Assembly (NCBI GenBank): GCA_025716855.1
Contig: JAIXMQ010000060.1
Span: forward strand, 62,001 to 126,000
Source of the DNA: Pilaira anomala
Taxonomy: Eukaryota > Mucoromycota > Mucoromycetes > Mucorales > Mucoraceae
Direction of reading: 5' to 3'
Length of the DNA: 64,000 nucleotides
Part shown: positions 32,407 through 45,308 of the stretch, piece by piece
Position numbering within the stretch: the stretch's first letter is position 1
Layout of the letters: every line of letters begins with the position of its first letter
Notes under the pieces: model-generated
The model's database searches: none
Told to the model about the DNA's origin: nothing
The model's input: the letters and a program-made list of their open reading frames with translations, nothing else
Translations under genes and position numbers: made by a program

Positions 32407-35352
32407 AATTATGGGCAACAAGAAAAGAGAAAAATAAAATAAAAAAAAATGGAGACGAGAGACGAGAAACAAAGTGGCATTTTATTTATGGATTTCCCTT
32501 TTTGATTTTTTATTGGTTACATTTTTGACACAATGATCAAACCGAATCGATAAGGGCCGCCTCAATTGCATAACCCTCGGATAAAGTTTTATGCTTCTCA
32601 TTAACAATGACATATGTTCAGGGTAAACCATTACCTTTTATCAGTTCTATAAATTTCGTAAGTATTGTAGTACGTTACATTTATCTATATTAAGACAATA
32701 GAGCAAAATAAGGTAGTAAAGAAATACAATTTCAAAAATCAAAAGTATTATGGTACCCGGATGGAAAAGAACGAGAATTTCTTTAAGCACAGATAGAATA
32801 TGAATTGGACACTTCGTCTATAAAAGCATCGTCTTTTTCGCTCTCTCTATATTTTGTGTTTCAATCAGATCAAAAAGAGAATTTAAAACGGCTAAGCATG
32901 TATTGTGACTCCTGTATATAAACAAACTATCCGTGATGGTGTAATATATATATTTACAATCAAATGGTTGGCTAAATGTTTAAAATAGTCGCGCTAAAAC
33001 AGCCAGCCGTAAAGACCAAAGTTTAATGTGAATAAGCTAGGTAATTCATCAAAATCAATCGGGATAAACCAAGTACAAAGCCCGATTTTGTTTGGGGAAG
33101 GTTTAATTTTAGGCTTAAAGTTAAATGTCCTGTGGAGTATATCTTCCAAAGTGTCGATCTTTAATCAACATAACTTTTATTCTTTTTTTGTTAGGGCTTA
33201 GAAAAAAAGAAATAACATAAATTATAGCGATTATGTTTTTTTAAGAATAAAACGAAAAATTACAAACAATGTTTGGCTTTACGGTGGGTCTGTGAAAAAA
33301 TTTAAAGAACTTGGCTTTTCAAAGCTCTGTGAAGATCATTTTCTTTTTAACGTATTGGTCCTGAAAACAACAATGAAAATAATGTGTAACTCTAAAAAGT
33401 ATGTATACTATTCGCTAAGACGGTGCGGGCATTTCACAAAAAAACGGGGTCTGTAGATAGCAATAAGTAAAAGTAAAAAGATGTTTTTGTTTTTATAGTA
33501 TTTACTGCGATATTTAAAATCAAGGACGGAAGAAACGGAATTGTATATATAAACTGTTTTTTTGAGAACTGCATTAAAATTAACACATATTTTTTAAAGG
33601 AAACTCGTAAAATAGGTTCTGAAAGATATCAAAATCGTGAGCTCACTCCTAGTAAACTGAGGGATAATATACGTAATTTTCAGCACCTATAAATAAGGAG
33701 AAAAGAACCAATAGGGAGCCGAGTCTCATCTTTTTGCAGCTGCAACCAAAAAATTATATCGTGTTTATACATATTTCTATGGAAACAATTGACAGCAATA
33801 AAATCCAAATATGTTTTCTAATAAAATGAGAAAGGTATTGTCGCGCCAGTTATAAACAATTTTAAAGATGTCTATGACTTAAAAAAAAAATACATGTATA
33901 ATTCTAATGGTTTTTATATATATATAAAAAAAACTTTGATATAGGTTTCTTCATCATTTATATAAGTTATCAAATCATATTTTATTTTCTGGAAATGTAA
34001 CTAATGCCAAAACGAGAAAAATAGGACAATGAATTACTAAATAAAAAAGCTTTAAAAGTTAGGAGCACAAACCTTACGAAATATTTTTAATGCTAGGGAG
34101 CAACAACGTACGTCTACTTATTACTGCGATAAACTGAATTAAAAATTATGGTTAAATAGAGTCCGCGATAAAAAATATTTTACTCGTTTCAGGTACGAAC
34201 AAAAGGTTAAAAACGATTGATTTGTGCAGTAATTTTCTTTTTATGATGTAAACCTTATTTTATAACATGGTTCAAATTAGCAAATTCCCCCCTTTTTTTT
34301 GGATGTAAAAAGTCTATTATAATCAAAACTTTAACTATTATGTACTGTTTGGTATGCCCTTAATATAACTATTGGTTGCCCTAATATTAAAGTACATACA
34401 TACGGTGATATATGAAAAGAGTCAAAAAGCTATATGACTAAGGTACAATTCCCCCTTTTTTACTCTCCTAAGATTAAATTCTATCAAAAATTTTTAGCGT
34501 GTTTAATGATATAGGGTCAATGACAACCCTTTAGAAACTGTGTATTTATTTTGCAACAGTGGTTCTCCTAATACACCCAAAAAAAAAATGAAATGCTGTA
34601 CAACATCCAGCAGGAACATTTAATCAACCTCCATACATTATAAACTATAATTCATTATCTAATGTTTTCAACGACAAACTAATGAAATGATACAATTTTC
34701 TTATACTACAGATCATATGTGTAATATATTTTCTGTTCTTGTGATACGTTTTACAGCAAATTAGGACAATAGCATAATAAAGTCACACATATACATTATG
34801 ATCATTAATTTTATGCAGTTACATTTTTTTATTTTATAATATATTAAGCGACGTGTTTAAACAAAAAGAAAAAGAGAGCATATGTTCCTACTATAACATT
34901 TATCTTTTTATTTTTCAATCAAGATTTAATTTTGACTTATGATCCAAAAATAACGTCTACTTTCCTATAGTTGTACGAAAAGAATTGAATGTTTGTATGA
35001 CATGAAGCTTGATTGGGGTGTTTTAAAGCGGCGGTACTGTGATTTTTTTCACAAGTTTAAAAAAGATCAAAAATTTTAGTTACGAGAATTTTCATCCTTT
35101 TTTTTTTTTTTCTTTTTACTTTTAAATGTAACAATGTTATCCCATTGTTATTCCGTTTTTAATCATCATAAATAGTAAGTAATGCATGAATGTCTTTAAA
35201 GAAATAAAAATAATGAAAGGATAGTAATTAATTTGTATTCAAGTTCTTTCCTTTTAATGTCCATTTTCGTTCCTTTCCTAATTAAACAATTGCCATCCAT
35301 TCTCGTTACCTTTTTACTATCACATTTGGGTAAATATATTAGAAAATGATTG
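32407..35352. other. Long AT-rich intergenic region
   Basis: About 2.9 kb with no recognisable gene. Short similar pieces (aattccccc followed by a T run) recur near 34285 and 34450. No tRNA or conserved RNA seen. Confidence 0.5.
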
Positions 35353-36104
35353 ATGACAGTATTATTAAGTAGTGTTATTCATTTAGATTACTTTATTTCA
35401 TATGGATCATTCACTTTGATTACTGAACCAACCTTGATTACTGAACCAACCGTGATTACTCAATCAACTGCGATTACTCAATCAACTGCGATTACTCAAT
35501 CATCAACCGAGCTTACCCAACCTAGTAGTAATATCGATGATACGATTAAAATAGATAACAGTAAAAATAATATTACCAAAAAACCCAATCTCCTAATTGA
35601 TACCAAACCAACACTAAATCAAGAATCTAACAAACCTATCACAAGGAGACGTCATTGCTCCGTATCTTACCATAATAATGCAACAGAAATTAATTTCTTT
35701 GTTAATACACCCACTTTATCACCCTCAACATCTTCTGTTTCTTCTTTTGGTTCTAACTGGAGTGAAGAACAACGTAGGTTAACTAAAGTTGAGGAAATGA
35801 TTCATTTGTTTGAAACAGGTGGACATAAACCTCAACGTCGTTATAGTGTTGATTCTCATAATTATAATAATCATTCAAAACAATTTATTCGTGAAAGAAA
35901 GTTTGAGTTTAAACCTATTGCTGGTGAATGGAAGAAAAGGATACATAGTGCTCAGAACAGTCCAATTCAATTAACCATGTCAGCATCAACGTAAGTTGGA
36001 ATATATTAATAAATACATATATAATTACTTATTAAATAATTTATAGTCCTGTAAGAAGAAAAATGCCTCCAATCCCAGAAAAAAGTAAATCAACTTGGGC
36101 TTAA
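35353..36104 (+). CDS. Unrecognised Ser/Thr-rich protein with N-terminal repeats
   Basis: Two exons (35353-35990, 36047-36104) join at GTAAGT/TAG to about 231 aa. The N-terminus has imperfect 6-aa repeats (LITEPT, LITEPT, VITQST, AITQST, AITQSS) from an 18-nt DNA repeat. The middle is polar and Ser/Asn-rich. The C-terminal third looks more ordered (EEQRRLTKVEEMIHLFETGG, RERKFEFKPIAGEWKKR), then a basic, proline-containing end (RRKMPPIPEKSKSTW). I know no family for it. The true 5' end may include another exon, because the first 20 residues are hydrophobic and atypical. It is convergent with the next gene, with stops 86 bp apart. Confidence 0.6.
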
Positions 36105-36189
36105 TCTTTCTTTGTATATACGAATTTGTACATTTTCTTTATAAATAAATAAATAAATATATAAAAAACCTTTATTATTATTAGTTTAA

Positions 36190-37324
36190 TTAATTGAAAG
36201 GACAGCGTAATCCTTCCCCTTCGGCAGGACGAACCATTAATACAGAGGACCAAACTAAGCCAGTAATATGAACAATTGCCTAAATATTTAAAGGGTGGTT
36301 AGAAGAAAATCATATTAGAAGCCAAGACTTTTTATATACCTGCCTGCATTGTCACATTTAGAACAGGAGACTCTGTTGGAATTTGAGGTCCACAAGCATT
36401 ATATAAATTTTTAAAGGTAGTATCATTCACACTAGAAGATTCATAATTAACACGAAACACCAGAGAATAAAGTGTATCTTTATAAGGAGCTAATTGAATT
36501 GGACCAGTTCTTGACCAAGCAAAAGGTACATCTGTATCACGATCTAATAAGACTAATTCAATATCATGAATACGAGTTGGTACAAAATTGTCAGTGTTAT
36601 CCAGGGTCATATTTAATTTCCAAGCAGCTCTTAACCAAGGTTGATGATTAGGTCCCCAATCAGCTGGATCACCAATTCTTTCTACTTTTTCACTCTTTAA
36701 AGATAATGTGGGTATTCTTGGCCAACAAAAATAAATAATAATACTAAGAATTGTGAACGCTGTCATGACACAAAATATAATAAAGATTCTTCTAGAAGAA
36801 GGTGTATGAAAATGACTTTGCTTTTGATTTTGTTGACGTTTTAATCTTAATTTATCAGTCAAAGATAAATCTGTTTGATCTGATGCCTTTCGACCCCTAT
36901 TGTTATGATTTATTTCATCTTGTGCAGTTAAGGAAAATGCATGTTGTACAGTCGTATGTTCTCCATTAATCATATCTACTTGATTTGAAGATATCATCGT
37001 CATAGTATCATCTTCTACATAGAGTTCTGTTCTAGATTGTTTAAAGTCTGGTGCATGATTTGAATAAGGTAAATAAGAGTGTGCTCTACCAGGCTCAGGT
37101 ACAAAAAGAAATTTTGGTGTAGTAGTAATCGTAGTAGTAATAGGCAGCTCTTCTTTATAATAAAGTTATCATTTTTAATTGTCTTTATAATATATATGTA
37201 TATATACATAATATAGTATTATTATTTTAATACCTATTTAGATGATGTATTCACCTTTTGTAGAAGACCTTCTATTACGATAAGGATCTGGTGGAATCGA
37301 ATAAAGTGAGGTGGGACGCATCAT
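36190..37324 (-). CDS. Single-pass membrane protein with extracytosolic beta domain (LEA2-like)
   Basis: Three exons (37324-37255, 37152-36344, 36279-36190) give about 322 aa. The cytosolic N-terminus of about 155 aa is polar and ends in basic KLRLKRQQNQKQ. One strong transmembrane helix (FIIFCVMTAFTILSIIIYFCW) follows. The remaining 150 aa include several N-x-T sites and beta-strand-like segments (LRAAWKLNMTLDN, DIELVLLDRDTD, PVLNVTMQ) and end GEGLRCPFN. This layout recalls LEA-2/NDR1-like proteins and some fungal vacuolar membrane proteins. Function is unknown. The last intron appears to use a GC donor (CAG then GCAGGT at 36343). The alternative GT donors there break the frame or remove a strand. 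Confidence 0.7.
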
Positions 37325-37601
37325 TTTGTAAACGATAAATAAAAGAAAAGAGAAAGATTTTCTTCTTTAAATCGCATCCCCTTTTATAAATATGTATAAA
37401 TAATATATATATAAGGGAACTCCTAATAAAAGGGGGTTACAACTATACGTGTATGCATATTGTTTGAACTGAGATGAATATACATAAAAAGTCTTAAAAA
37501 TTAAGACTTCTTTATTGTAGAGAGTCGTTTTCTTTAAACATATACAAAAAAAAAGAAAAAAAAAAGAAAAAAGAATTATATCTATATACAGTAAAAAAAA
37601 C

Positions 37602-38983
37602 TTATCTCGTCTTGGGTGCGCGAGGCTTAACATCTTCATCTTTAACTGCATGAAGCATTAATTTGTTTACTTGACCTTCAGTAGCATGGAATTTATGACC
37701 CTATATATATTATAAACAAATAAATATACTTTTTTTCTTCATCCCTTAAGTTATATGTATTACCTTCGTCCAATCATAACTAACAGCATAAGCAAAGATA
37801 TTTCCTGTACGATTAAAAGCAGTACAAGCAATTGTACCATTTGCTTTAGGTAAAGTCTTTAATCTTTGCTTTGAATCCTTATCCCAAAATGAAACTATTT
37901 TAAATATTTAGTTTTATCGTCTAATTATTATTTTTTTATATTATTTTTTTTTTTTACCTGTTCCGTCAGCACCAGCAGTTGAAAATGTACCATACATAGG
38001 ATGAAAAGAGATATGATTTACAGAATAAACATTTTTAGTTTCATCACGATGACACTTGAAAGAGAAACATTTACTATATGCATGCATTAGAAAATATCAC
38101 TAAAATACGAATACGTCTCATCTACTTACGCAGCATCTTTTTCATCAATATATTGAATACCGACACGCCCTTCAATTGAACTAATAGCATAACCTTGACC
38201 ATCAATAAAACAAGAAACACTACGTGTTTGCCACTTGAGAGGAGATATAGTTTGTTTAAAAATAGTTGTTGGGTTGCTCAAATTAAATATCAATACACTT
38301 CGATCTGCAGTACCCGCCACTAATAAATCACCTTTGGTATCCATTGTATAACATCTTTCAGGAAGTGCGACAGTACCGATAGGTTGTGGAGATCTTAAAT
38401 CCCAATATTTTATTGTTTTATCCCAACTACCTGTTGCCAAAATATTGTTTTGTCCGTCTAGAAATTTAGCTGCTTTAACAGAGTCGTCGTGTGCACCAAT
38501 TTGAGTTGCTTGACCGGTATTCACATTATATAAACGTACTGCTTTATCTGCTCCACCAGAAACGACTGACATACCATCCTATACAACAAAGAAAAAGAAA
38601 AAAAGTTAAACGGAGTCTCTCTTTTTTTTTGTTTTGGTACGTGTGTACGTATGTACATACTTTAGACCAATCAACACATAAAACAGGTTGTTCGTGACTA
38701 TAAGAACTTTTAGGTACTGTATTTCCACTCGGTTGTACTTCATATATTCTAACCTAATTTAAAAAGAGTTAAAAGAGTCTGTAAATAACACGTTATTATC
38801 TTTAAACTTACCATATTATCCCAAGAGGATACAGCTAATATATCTGCTTGTGACGAGAATGAAATGGCTGAAATTCCATCGGGTGGAGGAGAAGCAACCT
38901 GTTGTAAAACTTAATGAATACTTTACTCGTATATTTCTCTAAAATGAAATTTTATTTTTTACTTCGAAATCGGGAGCTTCCAT
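37602..38983 (-). CDS. RAE1: mRNA export factor Rae1/Gle2 (WD40)
   Basis: Seven exons (38983-38963, 38898-38812, 38753-38661, 38578-38130, 38073-37958, 37894-37764, 37700-37602) give about 331 aa. The opening [20 protein letters not shown] matches the conserved start of the Rae1 propeller. WD repeats include [37 protein letters not shown] and [13 protein letters not shown]. The family-specific segments [34 protein letters not shown] and [16 protein letters not shown] are present. Rae1/Gle2 binds the GLEBS motif of Nup98-type nucleoporins and promotes mRNA export. Relative to yeast Gle2 it lacks only a short N-terminal extension. Confidence 0.95.
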
Positions 38984-39763
38984 TTTTTACTATTATTATA
39001 TGAAGAGGGAAAAAGAAAAAAAGATTGGGTATTAAAACGTCACTCATATTTTTTTTTAAAGCTTTTTTAAATGTGTGTAACATGCTTAAATCAAACCAGC
39101 ATTGTGATGTCCAATAAGTGAAGACATCCCATTATGAACAAAGATCAAAAATCTCTTTTGAGTTACATTCAGTTTTTGTTGGCAGTAATCAATACATCAA
39201 TTTGATCCTTAAATAGATCTCAAGCAAGTGATTTGTGGCTTGAGTATTTCCTTTGAAAAAAATACGACATGAGCATTTGTTACCTGAAGAAGAAGTAGAC
39301 TGGAACAATCAAATTCGTTACCAAGTGATAGTTACCAAAGTGTCTTATTTGTGCAGACCGAGATTACATCATCTTCTAATAACAATAATTAACATGTTAC
39401 GACCTTGAACGAAAAAATGCTCTAATTCTTCAAAAAAAAAAAAAAAAAACTTTTTTCTTTATAAACGTCTTCAAATGAAAGATTGATTTTAATTTTATTT
39501 GTAAGCTAAAGCTACCGAATAGAATTTTTTTGCTTAAGGAAAATAACTGTATTTCGTTGGCCTCACTCTTTCACAAAATCAAGGTACACAGAGAAAGTCG
39601 GTTGTAATGCCGCTCATGCTTTTTCTTAACAGTCACTATTCGCGTGGCTTTTTTTTTCACATTTTTCTTTTTTTTTTCGGGGACTCGGGCACAAACTACA
39701 AGTCTGCCTGTCAAATTTTTTTTTCTTATTTTAAACCTTTGTTCATTTAACCATTAAATAACG
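38984..39763. other. Bidirectional promoter between RAE1 and CBF5
   Basis: Divergent promoter region of 780 bp with several A/T homopolymers and a pyrimidine-rich leader before the CBF5 start. No ORF or RNA recognised. Confidence 0.5.
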
Positions 39764-41477
39764 ATGACCGACAAAACAGTTATCAAGCCTACCGCTTCAG
39801 CTCCTGCTATCGACACCTCCAGCTGGCCTCTTCTTTTGAAGGTGAGTCAAACAAATAAGGAGAGAATGATAGAAACGATTATATTAACTAGAAACTACTA
39901 CTACCTATAGAACTATGATCAATTGAATGTTCGTACCGGTCATTATACTCCCATTCCCAGTGGTTGTTCTCCCTTAAAGCGTCCTCTTGACGAGTATGTT
40001 CGTTATGGTGTTATTAATCTTGATAAGGTAATGAAATCTACGTCAAAAAATTTTAAAGAAAAAAAAAACTTTTTTGTATTAAACAATTTTTTCTTTTTTT
40101 TTATTTTTTTTTTTTTAGCCTGCTAACCCTTCTTCTCACGAAGTTGTTGCTTGGATTAAGCGTATTCTCCGTGTTGAAAAGACCGGTCACAGTGGTACCC
40201 TTGATCCTAAGGTTACCGGTGGTTTGATTGTTTGTGTTGACAGAGCTACTCGTTTAGTTAAGTCTCAACAAGGTGCTGGTAAGGAGTACGTTTGTATTCT
40301 TCGTCTTCACGATGCTATTGAGAGTGAAAAGAAGTTATCTCAAGTAAGTTTATTTTTTTTTTATTTTTTGTAAAGTATGTTTGGTTTATTAATCATTATC
40401 ATTTTTTTAGGCTATTGAAACTCTTACTGGTGCTCTTTTCCAACGTCCTCCTCTTATTTCAGCTGTTAAGCGTCAATTGCGTGTCCGTACTATTCACGAA
40501 TCCAAGTTACTTGAATTTGATAACGATCGTCACCTTGCTGTCTTCTGGGCCTCTTGTGAAGCTGGTACCTATATGCGTACTCTCTGTGTTCACTTGGGTC
40601 TTTTGCTTGGTGTTGGTGGACATATGCAAGAACTTCGTCGTGTTCGTTCCGGTACCACCTCTGAAAATGTAAGCATAAATAATAGTGTGTAATATTTATA
40701 TATGTAGATGGAATATTAATGAAATAATAGGATGATATTGTTACCATGCATGATGTTTTAGATGCTCAATGGTTATTTGATAACACCAAGGATGAGACTT
40801 ACCTCCGTCGTGTTGTTCGTCCTTTGGAATCTCTTTTAACTTCTTATAAGCGTGTTGTTGTTAAGGATAGTGCCGTAAACGCCATTTGTTATGGTGCCAA
40901 GTTAATGCTTCCCGGTCTTTTACGTTTCGAGAGTGGTATTGAGATTAATGACGAGATTGTATTGATGACAACTAAGGGTGAAGCAATTGCACTTGCTTAT
41001 GCACAAATGACTACTTCAGTTATGGCCACATGTGATCATGGTGTTGTTGCCAAGGTTAAGCGTGTTATTATGGAACGTGATACATATCCTCGTAGATGGG
41101 GTATGGGTCCCGTTGCACTTGCCAAGAAGAAGCTCAAGACTGAGGGTAAGCTTGATAAGTTTGGTCGTGTTACTGATGAAACACCTGCTGTTTGGAAGTC
41201 TGCTTATGTTGATTATGCTAACAATACTGATGGTAAGCAACCTGCACCCGTTTTTGGTACCAGCTCAGAAACTATTGTTGCTGCTGCCGGTATTGCTCCC
41301 AAGATCACTGTCCTTGATGTAGCTGCTAAGGATAATGCTGCTCCTGTCACTACTGGTAAGCGTTCTGCTGAAGAACCTGCTGGTGAGATTGAAGCCAAGA
41401 AGGCAAAGAAGGAGAAGAAGGAGAAGAAAGAGAAGAAGGAGAAGAAGGAAAAGAAGGAGAAGAAGAACAAGGATTAA
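39764..41477 (+). CDS. CBF5: H/ACA snoRNP pseudouridine synthase Cbf5/dyskerin
   Basis: Five exons (39764-39841, 39911-40027, 40119-40343, 40411-40668, 40731-41477) give about 474 aa. The N-terminal extension has the dyskerin-type [18 protein letters not shown]. The TruB catalytic domain contains [13 protein letters not shown] with the catalytic Asp in the T-L-D-P motif, and [19 protein letters not shown] domain follows ([20 protein letters not shown]). The tail is an acidic/basic KKEKKEKKE repeat typical of nucleolar Cbf5. The protein modifies rRNA and snRNA as part of H/ACA particles with Nop10, Nhp2 and Gar1. All expected blocks are present. A pyrimidine-rich leader precedes ATG 39764. Confidence 0.97.
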
Positions 41478-42040
41478 ACAAACTTCTCTTTCTTTCTATC
41501 TTTTTTTTTTACTTATAATTCAATTTTTTTTATTCAAATTTTCAAAATCATGTATACTTTTTCCTTTCATTAAAAAAACACTAAAAAATTTCTTTTCTCA
41601 TATAAAAACACAATTTAAAAAAGCTTGTATTCTTTTTATATAAATGAAGTGATTTAAAATACAAAAAGTGACTATTAGGAGTGAGAAAGGAACATATATA
41701 TGTCATGGAAACGATAATTGAAGTAATTAGAGGCCTGTTTATTTTTATTTTATTTATAAATGTCATAAAAAATTCATTTTAACACACACTTCATTTATGC
41801 AAAACAAACAAGAGAAGTTGAGTTTAATTAAGGGATGAAAAAAAAAAAAAAGGTTTCTATTCTGGATGAAATTTACCTATAAAGCCTTTATAAATTTTAA
41901 TAAGGTAACATTAAGTGATGAAGACAGTAGATATGAGTTAAGGAGAGTATTTAAAAAGGGAATTTTTCTTGAATTTATTTTCCTCCTTTTTATCCTCTTT
42001 CATATAAATAATCTTATATAAAACAAAACAGAAAAAAAAA
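41478..42040. other. Intergenic between CBF5 and TRK
   Basis: AT-rich 3' flank and promoter. A tata-rich segment lies near 42003-42020 just before the TRK start. No coding signal. Confidence 0.5.
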
Positions 42041-44989
42041 ATGACATTACTAAAGAAGCTCTGGAATTATATTAAATGGTTTTACGAAACCAAAATTCAT
42101 TTTTTACAGTTACATTACTTTTATATCTTTATTATTACATTCATTACATCAACGTTTTTTTATTATCAACCTGGAACACAATGGAATTATATTGATGCAT
42201 TATTTATGGCTACAAGTGCTGCAACCAATACAGGCTTAAACACAATTCCAATGTCACAGCTTTCAACTTGGCAAATGCTGGCAGTTTATTTCAGTTCGTT
42301 CCTAGGGTCACATATTGTAATTTCAATCATCATTCTTTATGTTCGAAAACATTATTTTTCAAAAAGATTTGAAGATATTTTGATATTCAATAGAGCACAA
42401 AGGCTTCGAGAAGAAAATCGAAGAAGATTTGAAAAGAATCTACAAGATATGGATAAACAACAAAATAGAAGAAGTCTTGGTTCATTTGAGAAAATTAAAC
42501 AATATCCTTTACGTAGAAGACTTTCTTTTATATCCGTTCGTTCTTCAACAAATCGAAAAGATATAGAAGATAATCAAACTACTGTACCGATTTCTCATCC
42601 GAAAAAGAAGAACCGTTCTGACTCACAACCTCCGTTATCCGCTAGCTTTAGTCATTTTGATCTTTTATCTCATTTTAGAAGAAAGAGTCAACATTTTGAT
42701 GATGATGATGATGATGAGAAAGTAATAGAAGCTAGAGAAGATGAAATAGTAGAAGAGAAAACACTGGCTCCATTGGATACTGATTATATTGAAAACATTA
42801 TGGATTCAAATATTACGGCTGTCAATCCTTGTAGTGGTAATAGAAAGGAAGAAGAAAAAGAAAACGTCAACTTTAGTGATTTTTATCGGGACAATTCCGA
42901 GGCTTCTCATGTGATTAGACCTAGTAATATTAATAATAATAATAATAATAGTAATATGCTAAGCACCACCACCACCACCAACACCATTCCTCTGATTTAT
43001 CAAGACGGCAATAAAAATACCAGCGCTAGTCCAACTAATAACATTACACTTTGTCTTATCAATCCAACCGAGACCATATTATCAAGTCATGATCAGAATT
43101 CAAATAATGACAATAAGAACAATAGTGTACTTTACAACAACAATAAGAATTCAATGAGCGTTCATTTTGATATGGATGAAAAAAATACGGATGCACCAAA
43201 CAAATCAACTAATACATTAGCTGAAGAAAATAATAATACAGTGTCTGGAACACAACAAGGTATTGCTTTTGCGGAGAATATAGAAAGACAAAGAGAAATT
43301 GCTCGTAGAAGGTTAGAACAAGACAGAAAATTTGAGGATATATTACAAAGAATTGCAGGCGATTCAACTTCGACTACTCCTACTTTTGATAATCATCATA
43401 ATCAACATATGGACCCTGAAAGCGATGACGAAGAAATGAAAAGAATTATGCGTGAACCAATACATAAAAGTGAATTAACTAGACAACAAAGATATAGACT
43501 TGGTGGTGCAGAATATAGAGCGATTGTATTTTTAACAAGATTAGTACCATTTTATTATCTATTTTGTTCCTTGGGCTTTGGTTTGATCATTAGAATCTAT
43601 ATATCTTCTTCTACTTATGCTCAAGAAGTTTTAAAGACAACAAATGCAGCCGGTCCATTAAATGAATGGTTATTTTCCTTCTTTTGTAGTATGTCTTCCT
43701 TTAATAATTTAGGTCTTTCTCTTATGGATGCAAGTATGGTCCCATTTCAGTCCTCACCTGGTCTATTGATTCCTGTCATGTTTTTAATTTTAGCCGGAAA
43801 TACGGCTTATGCTATTATTTTAAGGCTTATCATTTGGATATTATATAAGTGCACACCAAAATCTTATGTAATGAGAAAGGAAACATTTCGTTATTTACTT
43901 GATCATCCTCGAAGATGCTACACTACTTTATTTCCTTCTACTCAAACTAAATGGCTATTAATTGTCTTGATTGGAATTACTGCAGTTGAGTTTGTTAGCT
44001 TTGTTGCTTTAAATTTCTGGCTACCCGTTTTAGAAGGTATGGATTGGGGTGCTCGGATTTTAGGTGGTCTTTTTCAATCTGTAGCTACTCGAAGCGGTAA
44101 GTTTTAATGAGTCTATGTCAAACATAAAAATTTAATTTTTTTTTTTTTTTTTTTAGCTGGTTATAGTGTGGTAGATGTAATCGTTTTAAATCCTGGAACA
44201 CAAATTGTCTTTATTGTTGCAATGTATATTAGTGTTTATCCTGTCGCAATTTCTATGCGTAACAGTAATGTGTATCAGGTAAAAATTGCATTGTTTGTGT
44301 TACCGTGCGGTTTTTTAAACAATATAAAAATTATGTAGGAACGAGCTTTAGGTATTTATCATGGACAGGATGACAATAATGAAGAAGAGAACGAATACGA
44401 ACACTCTTCCAATACATCTAATTTTATTCATCGCTTAAAGAGATCAACAACTATAAGTAGTGTAATGACAAGCTCAAAAAAAGTATTAAGGAAACCAGAT
44501 TTCTTTGTCATGACTCAAATTCAACGTCAGTTAACAAGTGAAATTTGTTGGGTCATTTGTTGTATTTTTGCCATTTGTGTGATTGAAGCAGAAGCGATTA
44601 TGTCGATATCTCCTATTACAATTGCTTCCATTATTTATGAATGTGTCTCTGCTTTTGGTAATGTAGGCGCCTCTGTTGGATATCCAAGCCTAAGCGCTTC
44701 TCAGTCAGAGAAATACCATCCATTAAGTAAGCTTGTATTGATTATTTTAATGTATAGAGGAAGACATCGAGGTAATTATTTTTAAAAATATATTAGAAAA
44801 TACAAAAATTGATGTATTGTATTTGTATCTATAGGTCTTCCAGCAGCAATTGATCGTGCTGTCTTATTACCTTCAGAGCAATTAGAAGCAAGGGAACAAG
44901 AAGATCACTTACTTCGTAGAAGAAATACCTCTATCTCAGTTGGAGATGGACATGCAGTTATGTTTTACAATAGATCGCTAACACTCTAG
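42041..44989 (+). CDS. TRK1: Trk-type potassium transporter
   Basis: Four exons (42041-44096, 44157-44278, 44339-44771, 44835-44989) give about 921 aa. Fungal Trk proteins have four membrane-pore-membrane units. The pore loops with the selectivity glycine are visible: ATSAATNTGLNT (residue about 65), CSMSSFNNLGLSL (about 545), SVATRSAGYSVVD (about 680) and ECVSAFGNVGASVGYP (about 865). Between units 1 and 2 lies a cytosolic loop of roughly 380 aa rich in Asn, Ser and charged residues, as in yeast Trk1. Plasma-membrane high-affinity K+ uptake is the expected role. The C-terminus ends shortly after the last helix. Confidence 0.95.
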
Positions 44990-45308
44990 ATTTTACCCAC
45001 GCGAATAATAATAATAATAAATATTGTATGTACATTAGGTTAATATAAAGATATTTTTGATCTGCTTAAGTAATTATATGCTTATAGCTTATTATTGCCT
45101 CCTGTTTCAATAGAGTTACATCGTTAATTTAGCTTCTGGGAGGATGTTTATCGACCCGCATATTGAATAAGTAGCGGAGATCAAAATTAAAACGTGACTT
45201 TGAAATCTCTCGGCTGGGTTTTGCCAAGTGTTTTGCTCCCTCTTTTTTATTTATTTTCTTCCTTCTTTCTTTCTTTAATTAAAACTACATTTATATAACC
45301 TATTTATT
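44990..45308. other. Intergenic between TRK and NBR1-like gene
   Basis: Short 3' flank and promoter. A tatataa box lies about 15 bp before the next ATG. Nothing else seen. Confidence 0.5.

Noticed and set aside
41213..41470. Minus-strand Phe/Ser-rich ORF
   Set aside because: Antisense shadow of the Lys/Glu repeat tail of Cbf5.
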